A stretch of DNA of 64,000 nucleotides from Arthrospiribacter ruber (GTDB taxonomy: Bacteria > Bacteroidota > Bacteroidia > Cytophagales > Cyclobacteriaceae), in the NCBI RefSeq assembly GCF_019343195.1, contig NZ_RPHB01000009.1, positions 62,001 to 126,000 of the forward strand, read 5' to 3'. Shown piece by piece: positions 8,981 through 17,088 of the stretch; the first letter of the stretch is position 1; each line of letters opens with the position of its first letter. Under the pieces are notes generated by a model that saw only the letters and a program-made list of their open reading frames with translations, ran no database searches and had not been told where the DNA came from. Both the position numbers and the translations under genes were made by a program.

Positions 8981-9889
8981 ATGATAAAAATCCAAGTCAA
9001 TAAACTCCATACATTAACTGGTCACAACGATTGTATCTATGCCTTGGTAGAGGGGCCGGATCCACGATTTTTTTATACTGCTTCAGGAGACGGCATGGTG
9101 GTAGAATGGGACATGGACAATCCTAAGGATGGAAAGCTTATGGCCAAAGTCGCCCACTCTGTATATGCATTGGAAGTAGACAAAGAGCGCAACCTGCTTT
9201 TCGTAGGTCACAATTTTGAAGGAATCCATGTCATAGACTTGGAAAACAGCAAGGAACTCTGGTCTATCAAAGTGACTGACCAATCCATATTTGATATCAA
9301 AGCCATAGGAAACGAACTCTATGTAGGTACCGGAGATGGTGTAATCATCATCATCGACATAGAAAACAAGTCCGTAAAAAAACATATCAAAATAAGTAAG
9401 AAAAGCGTACGTGTCCTGTCTATTGATCCTACCAAAAGACAGATTGCAGTAGGTCTGAGCGACAATTCAATCAAGATATTCAACCTGCTGGACCATAATC
9501 CCATACACAACCTTGAGGCGCATAACAACTCGGTTTTTGCGTTGGGATATGCTCCTCATAAACCTATTCTGGTAAGTGGAGGCAGGGATGCTTACCTCAA
9601 CATCTGGGACACCACCGCCTATTCTCTTCAGGAATCCATCGTGGCCCACATGTTTGCCATCAATTACCTCAGCTTCCGGGAAGATGGCAAGTATTTTGTA
9701 ACCTGCAGCATGGACAAGTCCATCAAAGTATGGGATGCCGAAAATTTCAAACTCTTAAAAGTAATCGACAAAGCACGTTATGCAGGACATGGGACATCCA
9801 TCAATAAAGTGCTTTGGAGTACATACAACCATCAAATTGTATCGGTCAGTGATGACCGCAAAATATCAATCTGGGACCTTCAACTTTAA
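8981..9889 (+). CDS. WD40 repeat protein
   Basis: A 302-residue cytoplasmic beta-propeller without a signal peptide. Repeat ends are recognisable as WD-like dipeptides: VVEWDMD, LNIWDTT, IKVWDAE and KISIWDLQL at the C-terminus, preceded by conserved GH-type starts (TLTGHNDCIYAL). About seven blades fit the length. It is probably a binding scaffold. It is the first gene of a tight rightward run, with DivIVA 5 bp downstream. Repeat number is estimated by eye. Confidence 0.88.
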   Translation: MIKIQVNKLHTLTGHNDCIYALVEGPDPRFFYTASGDGMVVEWDMDNPKDGKLMAKVAHSVYALEVDKERNLLFVGHNFEGIHVIDLENSKELWSIKVTDQSIFDIKAIGNELYVGTGDGVIIIIDIENKSVKKHIKISKKSVRVLSIDPTKRQIAVGLSDNSIKIFNLLDHNPIHNLEAHNNSVFALGYAPHKPILVSGGRDAYLNIWDTTAYSLQESIVAHMFAINYLSFREDGKYFVTCSMDKSIKVWDAENFKLLKVIDKARYAGHGTSINKVLWSTYNHQIVSVSDDRKISIWDLQL

Positions 9890-9894
9890 ACACC

Positions 9895-10797
9895 ATGAAA
9901 ATCACACCTATAGAAATCCGCGACAAATCCTTTGAAAAAAACTTCCGTGGTTATGACAAAGATGAAGTCACCGACTTTCTGAAGTTTTTAAGTGCGGAAT
10001 TTGAAACCCTGCTTAAGGAAAATGAAGAACTAACCAGAAAACTGGCAGCCTCTGAAAAAGAAGCGACTAAACTCAAAGAAGTAGAAGAGTCACTTTTCAG
10101 GACCCTCAAAACAGCTGAAGACACAGGTGCCGCCATGATAGAAGAGGCCACCAAATCCTCTGAAGAAATCATGTCAGAGGCACATCAGAATGCTGAAACC
10201 ATGGTACAAGATGCTCAAAGACAGGCTCAAAATCTTATCGAAAGCGCTGAAGAAAAAGGCAAACAAATGATGGATGACCTGAGGTCAGATGTCAAAGGCC
10301 TGGTGGAAGATTATTCTTCCCTATTGGCACAAAGAGATATGGTTCTGAGAAACCTCAAAGCTTTGGCAGAGGACATCAATGATAACATTTCCGTATCTCA
10401 GGAAGCCTTCAAAAAAATAAATGTTGACGTCCATGCCCAGATGGTAGAAAAGCTGAGCAAATCAAATGCTTTTTCCATGGCCCAGATTGCTGAGGTTCAG
10501 AAATCCTCTCCGAAATTTGAAGTCAAAAATGAGGAGAAAATAGAAGAAAAGCCTATCGAAACTACAGTGGCCCAAGCAGCACCAGAAGAAATCCCTACTC
10601 CCCAAGCAGCAGTAGACACTCCCGATGAGGTCACAGAAGAAATTGAAGCGGAACCGGTAAAAGCGGAAGTTCCTGATGAAGAAGTGAAAGAAAAGGAGGT
10701 ACAGGTAGAAGTAGTTGCCAAAGAACCTTCCCAAGAAGAGGAAAAACCAAAAAAAGAGGAAAACAAAGGAGGATCGTTTTTTGACCAGCTGGACTAA
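9895..10797 (+). CDS. DivIVA domain protein
   Basis: A 300-residue protein whose first 45 residues match the DivIVA N-terminus (ITPIEIRDKSFEKNFRGYDKDEVTDFL). A long coiled coil spans about 35-180. From about residue 205 the tail is rich in Glu, Lys, Pro and Val and looks disordered. DivIVA proteins bind curved membrane and recruit division or polarity factors, mostly known from Gram-positives; Bacteroidota carry them too with less known function. The stop overlaps the folB start (TAATG), so translation is probably coupled. Confidence 0.9.
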   Translation: MKITPIEIRDKSFEKNFRGYDKDEVTDFLKFLSAEFETLLKENEELTRKLAASEKEATKLKEVEESLFRTLKTAEDTGAAMIEEATKSSEEIMSEAHQNAETMVQDAQRQAQNLIESAEEKGKQMMDDLRSDVKGLVEDYSSLLAQRDMVLRNLKALAEDINDNISVSQEAFKKINVDVHAQMVEKLSKSNAFSMAQIAEVQKSSPKFEVKNEEKIEEKPIETTVAQAAPEEIPTPQAAVDTPDEVTEEIEAEPVKAEVPDEEVKEKEVQVEVVAKEPSQEEEKPKKEENKGGSFFDQLD

Positions 10798-11162
10798 TGG
10801 GTAAAGTATCACTCGAAGGAATTGAGTTTCACGCCTATCATGGTGTATTTAAGGAGGAAACAAAGTTGGGCAACAGGTTTACCGTGGACATTCACGTGGA
10901 AACTGACTTTAAAAAAGCCATGCTGGACGACGAGCTCAAAGCCACTGTAGACTATGGCAAGCTTTACAAAATCGCCAAATCCCACATGCTGGAACCTGTA
11001 AAACTTCTCGAACACCTTGCCCACCTAATGATTGAGGATATTCTGAAAGTCTATCCTGAACTGTCAAGCATTACCATAGTGATCAAAAAACACAACCCGG
11101 CCTTAGGCGGGGTGGTCAACTATTCAGTAGTCACTGTTAATTATCCCGAAGATTATGCTTAA
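10797..11162 (+). CDS. folB: Dihydroneopterin aldolase
   Basis: A 121-residue folate-pathway enzyme of the usual length, converting dihydroneopterin to 6-hydroxymethyldihydropterin and glycolaldehyde. Family motifs are GIEFHAYHGVFKEE at the N-terminus, TVDYGKLYKI in the middle, and IVIKKHNPALGGVV near the end. It overlaps the DivIVA stop by one base and the ChaN gene by 8 bp, so it sits in the middle of a coupled operon rather than with other fol genes. Confidence 0.93.
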   Translation: MGKVSLEGIEFHAYHGVFKEETKLGNRFTVDIHVETDFKKAMLDDELKATVDYGKLYKIAKSHMLEPVKLLEHLAHLMIEDILKVYPELSSITIVIKKHNPALGGVVNYSVVTVNYPEDYA

Positions 11163-12018
11163 GAGAATTTATACCACTTTGGCGATTTGCATTTTTGCAT
11201 TTCCGGCAATAAGCCAAGTGCAGGCTTTCAAAATATTTGATAAGGAAGGTAAGGAAGTTACTTTTGAAAATCTGGTTTCCGAAGCGGGCAATCATGAATT
11301 GATATTTTTTGGAGAATTGCACAACAACAGCATAGCCCATTGGCTACAATTACAGGTCTTAAAATCCCTTCATTCTGAAGAATCGCCTGTGGTGTTAGCA
11401 GGAGAGTTTTTTGAGCGTGATGATCAGCTGAACATCGAAGAGTATTTTGCAGGGAAAATCACAGACAAAAACTTCGAAGCTGAAGCCAAGCTTTGGAACA
11501 ATTACCACACCGATTATAAGCCTTTAATGGGTTATGCCAAGAAGCATAATATTCCTTTTGTGGCTACAAATGTACCCAGAAAATATGCCTCTTTGGTCAG
11601 TAGAGAAGGACTTGGGGCTTTAGATTCGTTGAGTCTGGAAGCGAAAAAGTACTTTCCGCCCCTACCTATCACAGTAGACCGGGAGCTTCCCGGATATGCA
11701 GGAATGAAAGAAATGATGCATGGATCATCCATGAATGTGGATTATATGATAGATGCGCAGGCACTTAAGGATGCGACCATGGCATTTTCTCTTTTTGAAT
11801 TTATCGGGGAAGGCAATCGCATTCTTCATATCAACGGTTCCTATCATTCCAATAATTATGAAGGTATAGTCTGGTATGTCAAGCAGGCATTTCCGGAAAC
11901 AAAAATCATCACCATCAATACCGTGGAGCAAGATGATTTATCTAGCATTGATGAAAAAACCTCCAAGACAGCAGATTTCATCCTAGTGCTCCCATCTGAC
12001 AGTCCCAAAAGCTATTAA
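11155..12018 (+). CDS. ChaN family (haem/iron-regulated) protein
   Basis: A 287-residue exported protein with a signal peptide ending near AISQ. The ChaN (DUF399) fold is shown by LIFFGELHNNSIAHWLQL, VVLAGEFFERDDQ and ILHINGSYHSNNYEGI. Characterised ChaN proteins dimerise around haem, so a link to iron or haem is known for the family but is not proven here. There is no lipobox, unlike many ChaN lipoproteins. It overlaps folB by 8 bp and is followed directly by the DUF4268 gene. Confidence 0.85.
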   Translation: MLKRIYTTLAICIFAFPAISQVQAFKIFDKEGKEVTFENLVSEAGNHELIFFGELHNNSIAHWLQLQVLKSLHSEESPVVLAGEFFERDDQLNIEEYFAGKITDKNFEAEAKLWNNYHTDYKPLMGYAKKHNIPFVATNVPRKYASLVSREGLGALDSLSLEAKKYFPPLPITVDRELPGYAGMKEMMHGSSMNVDYMIDAQALKDATMAFSLFEFIGEGNRILHINGSYHSNNYEGIVWYVKQAFPETKIITINTVEQDDLSSIDEKTSKTADFILVLPSDSPKSY

Positions 12019-12477
12019 ATGTATTCCAGAGCCGAAACAGCCAAAATCAGAAAGGATTTTTGGACTGCTTTTGGGCAGTATATGAAGCCTGTCCCAAATG
12101 CAGATGGGCTGAAAGTCAATTGGCAAAATTATAAGACAGGAGTAAGACAGATATTTTTCAGAATGAAAGCAGAACGGGGATTTGCTTCTATAGGAATAGA
12201 ATTGAATCACAAGGATGAAGAAATGCAGGAACTCGTTTTTGGTCAGTTTCAGGAGTTCAAAAGGCTCCTCGAAGCTGAACAGCAAGAGGAGTGGGACTGG
12301 GAGCTTCATGCTTTTGATGAATCGGGAAATGTGGTTTCCCGGATTCAGACAGTGTTGAACAAAGTCAATGTAATGGACAAGAATGACTGGCCTGCCATCA
12401 TCAGTTTTCTCAAGCCCAGGATTATTGCATTGGATGCTTTCTGGTCCAATATCAAACCTGCCTTTGAGGATCTTTGA
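12019..12477 (+). CDS. DUF4268 domain protein
   Basis: A 152-residue cytoplasmic protein. It begins with the typical RKDFWTAFGQYMKPVPNADG, followed by NWQNYKTGVRQIFFRMKAE and the C-terminal FLKPRIIALDAFWSNIKP. The family is related to the C-terminal part of some restriction-type nucleases, but this short version shows no catalytic motif that I recognise. The ATG directly follows the ChaN stop codon, so it ends the five-gene WD40-to-DUF4268 operon. Confidence 0.82.
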   Translation: MYSRAETAKIRKDFWTAFGQYMKPVPNADGLKVNWQNYKTGVRQIFFRMKAERGFASIGIELNHKDEEMQELVFGQFQEFKRLLEAEQQEEWDWELHAFDESGNVVSRIQTVLNKVNVMDKNDWPAIISFLKPRIIALDAFWSNIKPAFEDL

Positions 12478-12595
12478 GGTCCTTTTGGGTCGCTTCACCA
12501 AAAAGGGGTTGAACTTATTAAACCTTACAAAACTGTCATTCCCCATTTCCAGAAAAACGACGCTTTATCTGTGAATATCCGTGGTTGTAAAAAAA

Positions 12596-12626
12596 GACCT
12601 TTGAGGTTTTCAAAACCCCAAAGGTC
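12596..12626. terminator. 31-bp palindrome between convergent genes
   Basis: GACCTTTGAGGTTTT pairs with AAAACCCCAAAGGTC around a single C. It is preceded by A-rich sequence and could stop transcription from both sides, since the DUF4268 and GH109 genes converge here. Relatives with changed but still pairing arms occur at 12812-12843, 46479-46506 and 63665-63700. Confidence 0.6.
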
Positions 12627-12679
12627 AGGTGGTCGCTCACTTTTGACACCGTAAGTACGGTACCGAAGATTCTGCGATT

Positions 12680-12800
12680 TTTTCACGCAATGATCGCAAA
12701 GAAATTCGCAATGATCGCAACGTGGGTTTTACTTTTAATTCATGTTTTACTTCGTTGTGACCGCTGCGTTATCCTTGCGACCGCCGCGAGAACTATAAAT
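12680..12800. repeat. Inverted 'cgcaa' repeat region
   Basis: The left arm holds CGCAATGATCGCAA twice (near 12686 and 12708). The right arm holds gtgaccgctgcg and ttgcgaccgccgcg (near 12757-12788), giving an imperfect inverted repeat of about 110 bp. I see no open frame or T-tract. It resembles the CGCAAAG-type intergenic repeats common in Bacteroidota. Confidence 0.5.
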
Positions 12801-12811
12801 TCCCATTTTGG

Positions 12812-12843
12812 GACCTTCGAGGTTTGAAAAAAAACCAAAGGTC
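12812..12843. repeat. Second GACCT...AGGTC palindrome
   Basis: GACCTTCGAGGTTTG and AAACCAAAGGTC form an imperfect hairpin related to the one at 12596-12626. It lies just before MITE copy B. Confidence 0.5.
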
Positions 12844-12852
12844 ATTATACAA

Positions 12853-13004
12853 CATGATTAGCCGCTTAATTACCAGTAGAACCTAAATAATGGAACAAAC
12901 CTATGATTTCTAGCCAATATCTATGAATATCCAATATCTAATAGTATCTGATTGATCTAGGCACTTATTTAAATTGGCTAGTGGTGTAATTGCGGATATA
13001 CATA
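12853..13004 (+). mobile_element. MITE-like element, family 1, copy B
   Basis: A 152-bp element with ends CATGATTAGCCGCTTAATTACCAG and, reverse-complemented, TATGTATATCCGCAATTACACCAC. Flanks are TTATACAA (12845-12852) and TTAAACAA (13005-13012), matching at 7 of 8 positions, consistent with an aged target duplication. The right flank contains the stop codon of the GH109 gene (TAA on the minus strand, 13005-13007). The element therefore abuts the coding end exactly. Confidence 0.78.
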
Positions 13005-14414
13005 TTAAACAATCACCATTGTCGACCCTCCACCTTTCAAGGTAATTTCAACAGGTTTGTTCTTTTTCCAGCTTCCGCCTGTAAAATCAGGCACATCAAT
13101 GGAATTGGACCTATGGGCAACTGACCATTCGCTCAAAGGGGAAATAGCAGACCACAAGGCAGCATCATACACATCCTGATCCAAAGGCAATCCATTGCGC
13201 AGGCAATCTATCAACCTCCAATCCATCATAAAATCCATGCCTCCATGTCCACCAATTTGTTTGGCCAGTTCCCCGACCTTCAGTACAATTTCAGGAGTAT
13301 ATTTTTCCTCTATGGCTTTCACCTCATCTTCTTTCAGCCAGCTATGTTCCTTGGAAATCTTTTGCACAGGATACTTTTGTGCAAAAGCCTTTGTCCCACT
13401 GATGGCATGCAGCCTGGAATAAGGCCTTGGGGAAGTGACATCGTGTTGGATCATCATCGAGCGCCCCTTTTTGGTCTTGATGATGGTGGTATTCATATTA
13501 CCTCCGTACAGCTTCTCCGCAAAGGAACCAAAGAAATTATCTTCTTCTGCAAGTTCGCGGGCTTTTTCTGCCATATGGAAATCCGCACTGGAAAGCGAAG
13601 TCAGGTAATCCATCTGATCTCCTCTATTGATATCCAAGATCTGACAGACCGGACCAAGCCCATGCGTAGCGTAGAGGTTTCCATCCCGGTAATTCTCCTT
13701 CAGCCTCCACATGTCCTGATATCCTCCATCACTTTCTTTCATGAAATTGAGCCATAGCAGGTCGTGAATATAGGCTCCCTCTGTATGGATGATTTCTCCA
13801 AAAAACCCATCTCTGGCCATGCTCAGGGTCATCAACTCAAAAAAGTCATAGCAGCAGTTTTCTAACATCATGCAATGCTTCTTGGTACGCTCTGAAGTTT
13901 CTACCAATTGCCAGCATTCCTCAAGGGTCTTGGCAGCAGGCACCTCAACGGCCGCATGTTTGCCGTTTTCCATGGCGTAAACAGCCATAGGGGTATGCCA
14001 ATCCCAAGGTGTGACAATGTAGATCAGATCCAGGTCATTTCTATCCACCATTTTTTTCCAGGCATAGACCGATCCAGAATAAGATTCAGGATTGTGTTTT
14101 GTTCCTTTGAGCTTTTCTTTGATTTTGTCCACCCGCTCCGGTATCAGGTCACACAAAGCTTTGATTTCCACCCCTTCGATCTTGCTCAAACGGTCCACTG
14201 CTCCCGGGCCTCTTTGCCCAAGACCGATTACTCCTACCCGCACTGTCTCCAGTTTGGGAGCAGCAAAGCCACACATATTGAAAAGTTGCTCGTGTCGCTT
14301 TTGGCTCAAATTAAGTAACTGCGCAGGGGATTCCGCTTTGGAAAACTGAGGGATGGCAGATCCTACTAGCCCTAGTCCTGCCAATTTGATAAAGTCTCTT
14401 CTATTGTTGCTCAT
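13005..14414 (-). CDS. GH109-type Gfo/Idh/MocA family protein with Tat signal
   Basis: From ATG at 14414 the protein is about 469 residues and begins with a twin-arginine signal (NNRRDFIKLAGLGLVG), so it is exported folded. The Rossmann motif VGVIGLGQRGPGAV follows, then TPWDWHTPMAVYAMENGKHAAVEV. Further blocks ATHGLGPVCQILDINRGD, GGHGGMDF and YDAALWSAISPLSEWS match NAD-dependent alpha-N-acetylgalactosaminidases of family GH109, as far as I can judge from memory of the Elizabethkingia enzyme. The open frame extends 23 codons upstream, but the Tat signal fixes the start. The carbohydrate substrate is inferred. MITE copy B abuts its 3' end. Confidence 0.8.
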   Translation of the reverse strand: MSNNRRDFIKLAGLGLVGSAIPQFSKAESPAQLLNLSQKRHEQLFNMCGFAAPKLETVRVGVIGLGQRGPGAVDRLSKIEGVEIKALCDLIPERVDKIKEKLKGTKHNPESYSGSVYAWKKMVDRNDLDLIYIVTPWDWHTPMAVYAMENGKHAAVEVPAAKTLEECWQLVETSERTKKHCMMLENCCYDFFELMTLSMARDGFFGEIIHTEGAYIHDLLWLNFMKESDGGYQDMWRLKENYRDGNLYATHGLGPVCQILDINRGDQMDYLTSLSSADFHMAEKARELAEEDNFFGSFAEKLYGGNMNTTIIKTKKGRSMMIQHDVTSPRPYSRLHAISGTKAFAQKYPVQKISKEHSWLKEDEVKAIEEKYTPEIVLKVGELAKQIGGHGGMDFMMDWRLIDCLRNGLPLDQDVYDAALWSAISPLSEWSVAHRSNSIDVPDFTGGSWKKNKPVEITLKGGGSTMVIV

Positions 14415-14656
14415 GGATGTGGAAAATAAGATTTTAGATTTGGGTCTATTGAAATATGGAATGAAGATAGAAGATAAAAACATGAGTCAAAACTTCTGCT
14501 AAATTATGGATGATAAAAGTCAAAAAAAGCTTGTTACTTGATCCATTCCTATGCAATTCTAGAAAGACAGCCCCTAATTATAGCGCTAAGCCAGTAAAAC
14601 GTTAAAAAGTAAGATATTCCTATTAAAAAAATAATTTATGCTAAATTAGAATTTTA

Positions 14657-14953
14657 ATGCTATTCAAATTATTTATGAATAATCAGAGAAATGAAGACAT
14701 AATAAATAGATTAATCAAAGTTGCTGATACTCTTAAGCCGGAGATCAAGAGTTTTTTTATAAGCTATCCATATTATTTGCAATATTTTAAAAATTTGCCT
14801 GGCGATGAAATTAAAATAGAAAACGTCATTATTGGAATTAGCTTTACTTATTCTTGGATGCCTACCATTTTAAAAAATATCAATATCCAGAATAAATCTG
14901 AAATACTTAAAGTCCTGAATAACGCAAAAAAAGGAGAGGTCAATCTTTATTAA
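14657..14953 (+). CDS. Small AT-rich hypothetical protein
   Basis: A 98-codon frame that I do not recognise. It is much more AT-rich than its neighbours. It has a plausible mixed composition (LIKVADTLKPEIKSFF, then IIGISFTYSWMPTILKNI) that reads like a helical cytoplasmic protein and not like random translation. An alternative ATG gives MNNQRNEDI at residue 7. It stands alone between two leftward genes. It may be a recently acquired or truncated gene. Confidence 0.5.
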   Translation: MLFKLFMNNQRNEDIINRLIKVADTLKPEIKSFFISYPYYLQYFKNLPGDEIKIENVIIGISFTYSWMPTILKNINIQNKSEILKVLNNAKKGEVNLY

Positions 14954-15005
14954 AAAAGTATGCCAGTGTCCAATTAAAAAATACTCCCAAAGTACTAGAT
15001 TTCAA

Positions 15006-15932
15006 TTACTTCCTCATCAAACTCAAACTGAAATATCCCCTCCTATCCGTAAAATGACGGTCCCAGGAAAAACCGGTCTGGGAGGCAATTTTATCCAGTT
15101 CTTTGAGGCTGTACTTTTGGGAAATTTCCGTATGAATAGTTTCATATTTATCAAAGCTGATTTCCATTTCACCGATTTTTACTTTTTGTTCCTCAAGACT
15201 TACCAAAAAACTCAAAGCAGATCCGGTAAGAGGATTGTAAACCCCATAATGCTCAAAGGCCTCAATATTAAAATCAGCATTCAGTTCCCTGTTGATCCTG
15301 TTCAGAAGATTCAAGTTAAACTGTTTGGTAACACCTTCTCTGTCGTTATAAGCTGCACGGATCACATGGGGGTTTTTCTTAAGGTCTACTCCCATCAGAA
15401 AAAAATCACCAGGCCTGAGAAAATCATTGACAAACTGAATAAACTCCAAGGCTTTGCCATTAGGGAAATTACCGATGTTACTTCCCATAAATAAAACCAA
15501 TCGGGGATTGGTTCTTTCCTTAAGCAAATGCAAAGTATGAAGATAATCTCCAGCTACAGGTTCCACTTCTAAATCTGGAATCTGTTTTTGTACCAATTCC
15601 TTGTTCACTTCGAGGATCTCAGGAGAGATGTCCATAGGTAGGTAAGTAAGCTTATAAAACTTAAGCTTTGCCTCCTCCAACAATATCACTGTTTTGGTAC
15701 CATCACCAGCTCCCAATTCAATGATATCCAAGTCAGAAAAAGGAAGCTCTTTGAGTATATCAGCTGAACTTTCCCGAAGGATCTCCACTTCGCATTCTGG
15801 AAGGTAATATTCCTCCAATGCCATGATTTTCTGAAAAATTCTACTTCCCTCTTCATCATAGAAATACTTGGAAGGAAGGGATTTTTGAGACTTCTGAAGT
15901 CCTTGAATTACATCTTTCAAAAAATTATCCAT
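15006..15932 (-). CDS. egtD: L-histidine N-alpha-methyltransferase
   Basis: A 308-residue SAM-dependent enzyme that trimethylates histidine to hercynine, the first ergothioneine step. The start has the typical LPSKYFYDEEGSRIFQKIM and YYLPECEVEIL. The SAM-binding segment is DIIELGAGDGTKT, followed by FMGSNIGNFPNG. The length is normal for EgtD. It lies 1 bp after egtB in the same operon. The residues that distinguish EgtD from other DUF2260-type methyltransferases were not checked individually, but egtB next door supports the call. Confidence 0.92.
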   Translation of the reverse strand: MDNFLKDVIQGLQKSQKSLPSKYFYDEEGSRIFQKIMALEEYYLPECEVEILRESSADILKELPFSDLDIIELGAGDGTKTVILLEEAKLKFYKLTYLPMDISPEILEVNKELVQKQIPDLEVEPVAGDYLHTLHLLKERTNPRLVLFMGSNIGNFPNGKALEFIQFVNDFLRPGDFFLMGVDLKKNPHVIRAAYNDREGVTKQFNLNLLNRINRELNADFNIEAFEHYGVYNPLTGSALSFLVSLEEQKVKIGEMEISFDKYETIHTEISQKYSLKELDKIASQTGFSWDRHFTDRRGYFSLSLMRK

Positions 15933-15933
15933 A

Positions 15934-17088
15934 TCATTTAATTAATCTAAAACCTGAAAAATGCCATCTGCAGGAGGCATGAAAGAAATTACGGTAAGTT
16001 TTACGGCTATGCCCTTTTGGGGTAGCCACCGAAGCACCACGGAGTACATTCTGATTACTCATAAACTTACCATTGTACTCTCCAAGAGCACCGGGTGCTT
16101 TTTCAAAGCCCGGGTAAGGCAAATAGGCGCTGTAAGTCCACTCCCAGAGTTGTCCCCAGTTGAGCTTATCCGCTGCTGCTTCCCATTCAAATTCGGTCGG
16201 CAAGCGCATCCCCTTCCATTCTGCATAAGCATAAGCTTCGTAAAAACTCACATGCTGTACGGGCAAGGATAAGTCCAGCATTTCAAAACCCTCCAAGGTG
16301 TATGAGTACCATTCTCCTTTGTGCTTATGCCAGTATAAGGGCGCAGTAATGTTCTCCTTATTTATATAATCCCAGCCTTCTGACAACCAATAGTTGAAAT
16401 CCTTGTATCCTCCTGCTTCCATAAATTCCAAAAACTCTCCGTTGGTAACCAGGTTTACAGCAATTTCAAATGGCCGGATCAATACCTCATGTTGCCCAAG
16501 TTCATTGTCATAACAAAAGCCCTCTCCCTCTGCTCCAATCTTATACAAGCCTCCTCCCACTTTCACAAATCCTCTTTTTTCTTCTTGGCTTAAGGAAAAT
16601 CCTTTTCCATATACAGGAAATATTGGCTGATTCCCGAGTATATATTTGATATCATAGACCAAAAGTTCCTGATGCTGCTGCTCGTGGTTGATACCGATTT
16701 CTATGACATCCAACACCTCTTGGTCTGGATTTTTGCCCAAAAAATCCAGCATCTGTCCGGTCACATATGCCCTGTAAGCCATCACTTCTCTGACCGGAGG
16801 CCTGCTCATGAGACCTCTGTTCGGCCGGAGCACCCTTTCTCCTGCATTGTTGTAGTAGCTATTGAACAGATAAGCAAAATCATCGTGATAGAGCCGATAT
16901 CCTTTCGAGTAAGGTTCCAAAACAAAAGCCTCAAAAAACCAGGTAGTGTGCCCCAGGTGCCACTTGGGTGGGGAAACATCCACCATGGGTTGGGGAACAT
17001 AATCCTCTATCTCCAAAGGAGCGCAGATTTCTTCTGATCTTTTTCTGGTTTGGAAAAACTGCTCTTGAAGTACTTTCTTGTTGCTCAT
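15934..17088 (-). CDS. egtB: Ergothioneine biosynthesis sulfoxide synthase EgtB
   Basis: A 384-residue non-haem iron enzyme that forms the C-S bond between hercynine and a thiol donor. The N-terminal DinB-like domain supplies the three-histidine iron site: His47 in WHLGHTTW, and His135 and His139 in NHEQQHQELL. The C-terminal FGE-sulfatase-type domain runs from about 170, with LPTEFEWEAAAD and VLRGASVATPKGHSRKTYRNFF. No egtA, egtC or egtE is adjacent, which suggests a cysteine-using enzyme, but donor choice is inference. Its ATG overlaps the BCCT transporter stop by 4 bp. Confidence 0.93.
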   Translation of the reverse strand: MSNKKVLQEQFFQTRKRSEEICAPLEIEDYVPQPMVDVSPPKWHLGHTTWFFEAFVLEPYSKGYRLYHDDFAYLFNSYYNNAGERVLRPNRGLMSRPPVREVMAYRAYVTGQMLDFLGKNPDQEVLDVIEIGINHEQQHQELLVYDIKYILGNQPIFPVYGKGFSLSQEEKRGFVKVGGGLYKIGAEGEGFCYDNELGQHEVLIRPFEIAVNLVTNGEFLEFMEAGGYKDFNYWLSEGWDYINKENITAPLYWHKHKGEWYSYTLEGFEMLDLSLPVQHVSFYEAYAYAEWKGMRLPTEFEWEAAADKLNWGQLWEWTYSAYLPYPGFEKAPGALGEYNGKFMSNQNVLRGASVATPKGHSRKTYRNFFHASCRWHFSGFRLIK

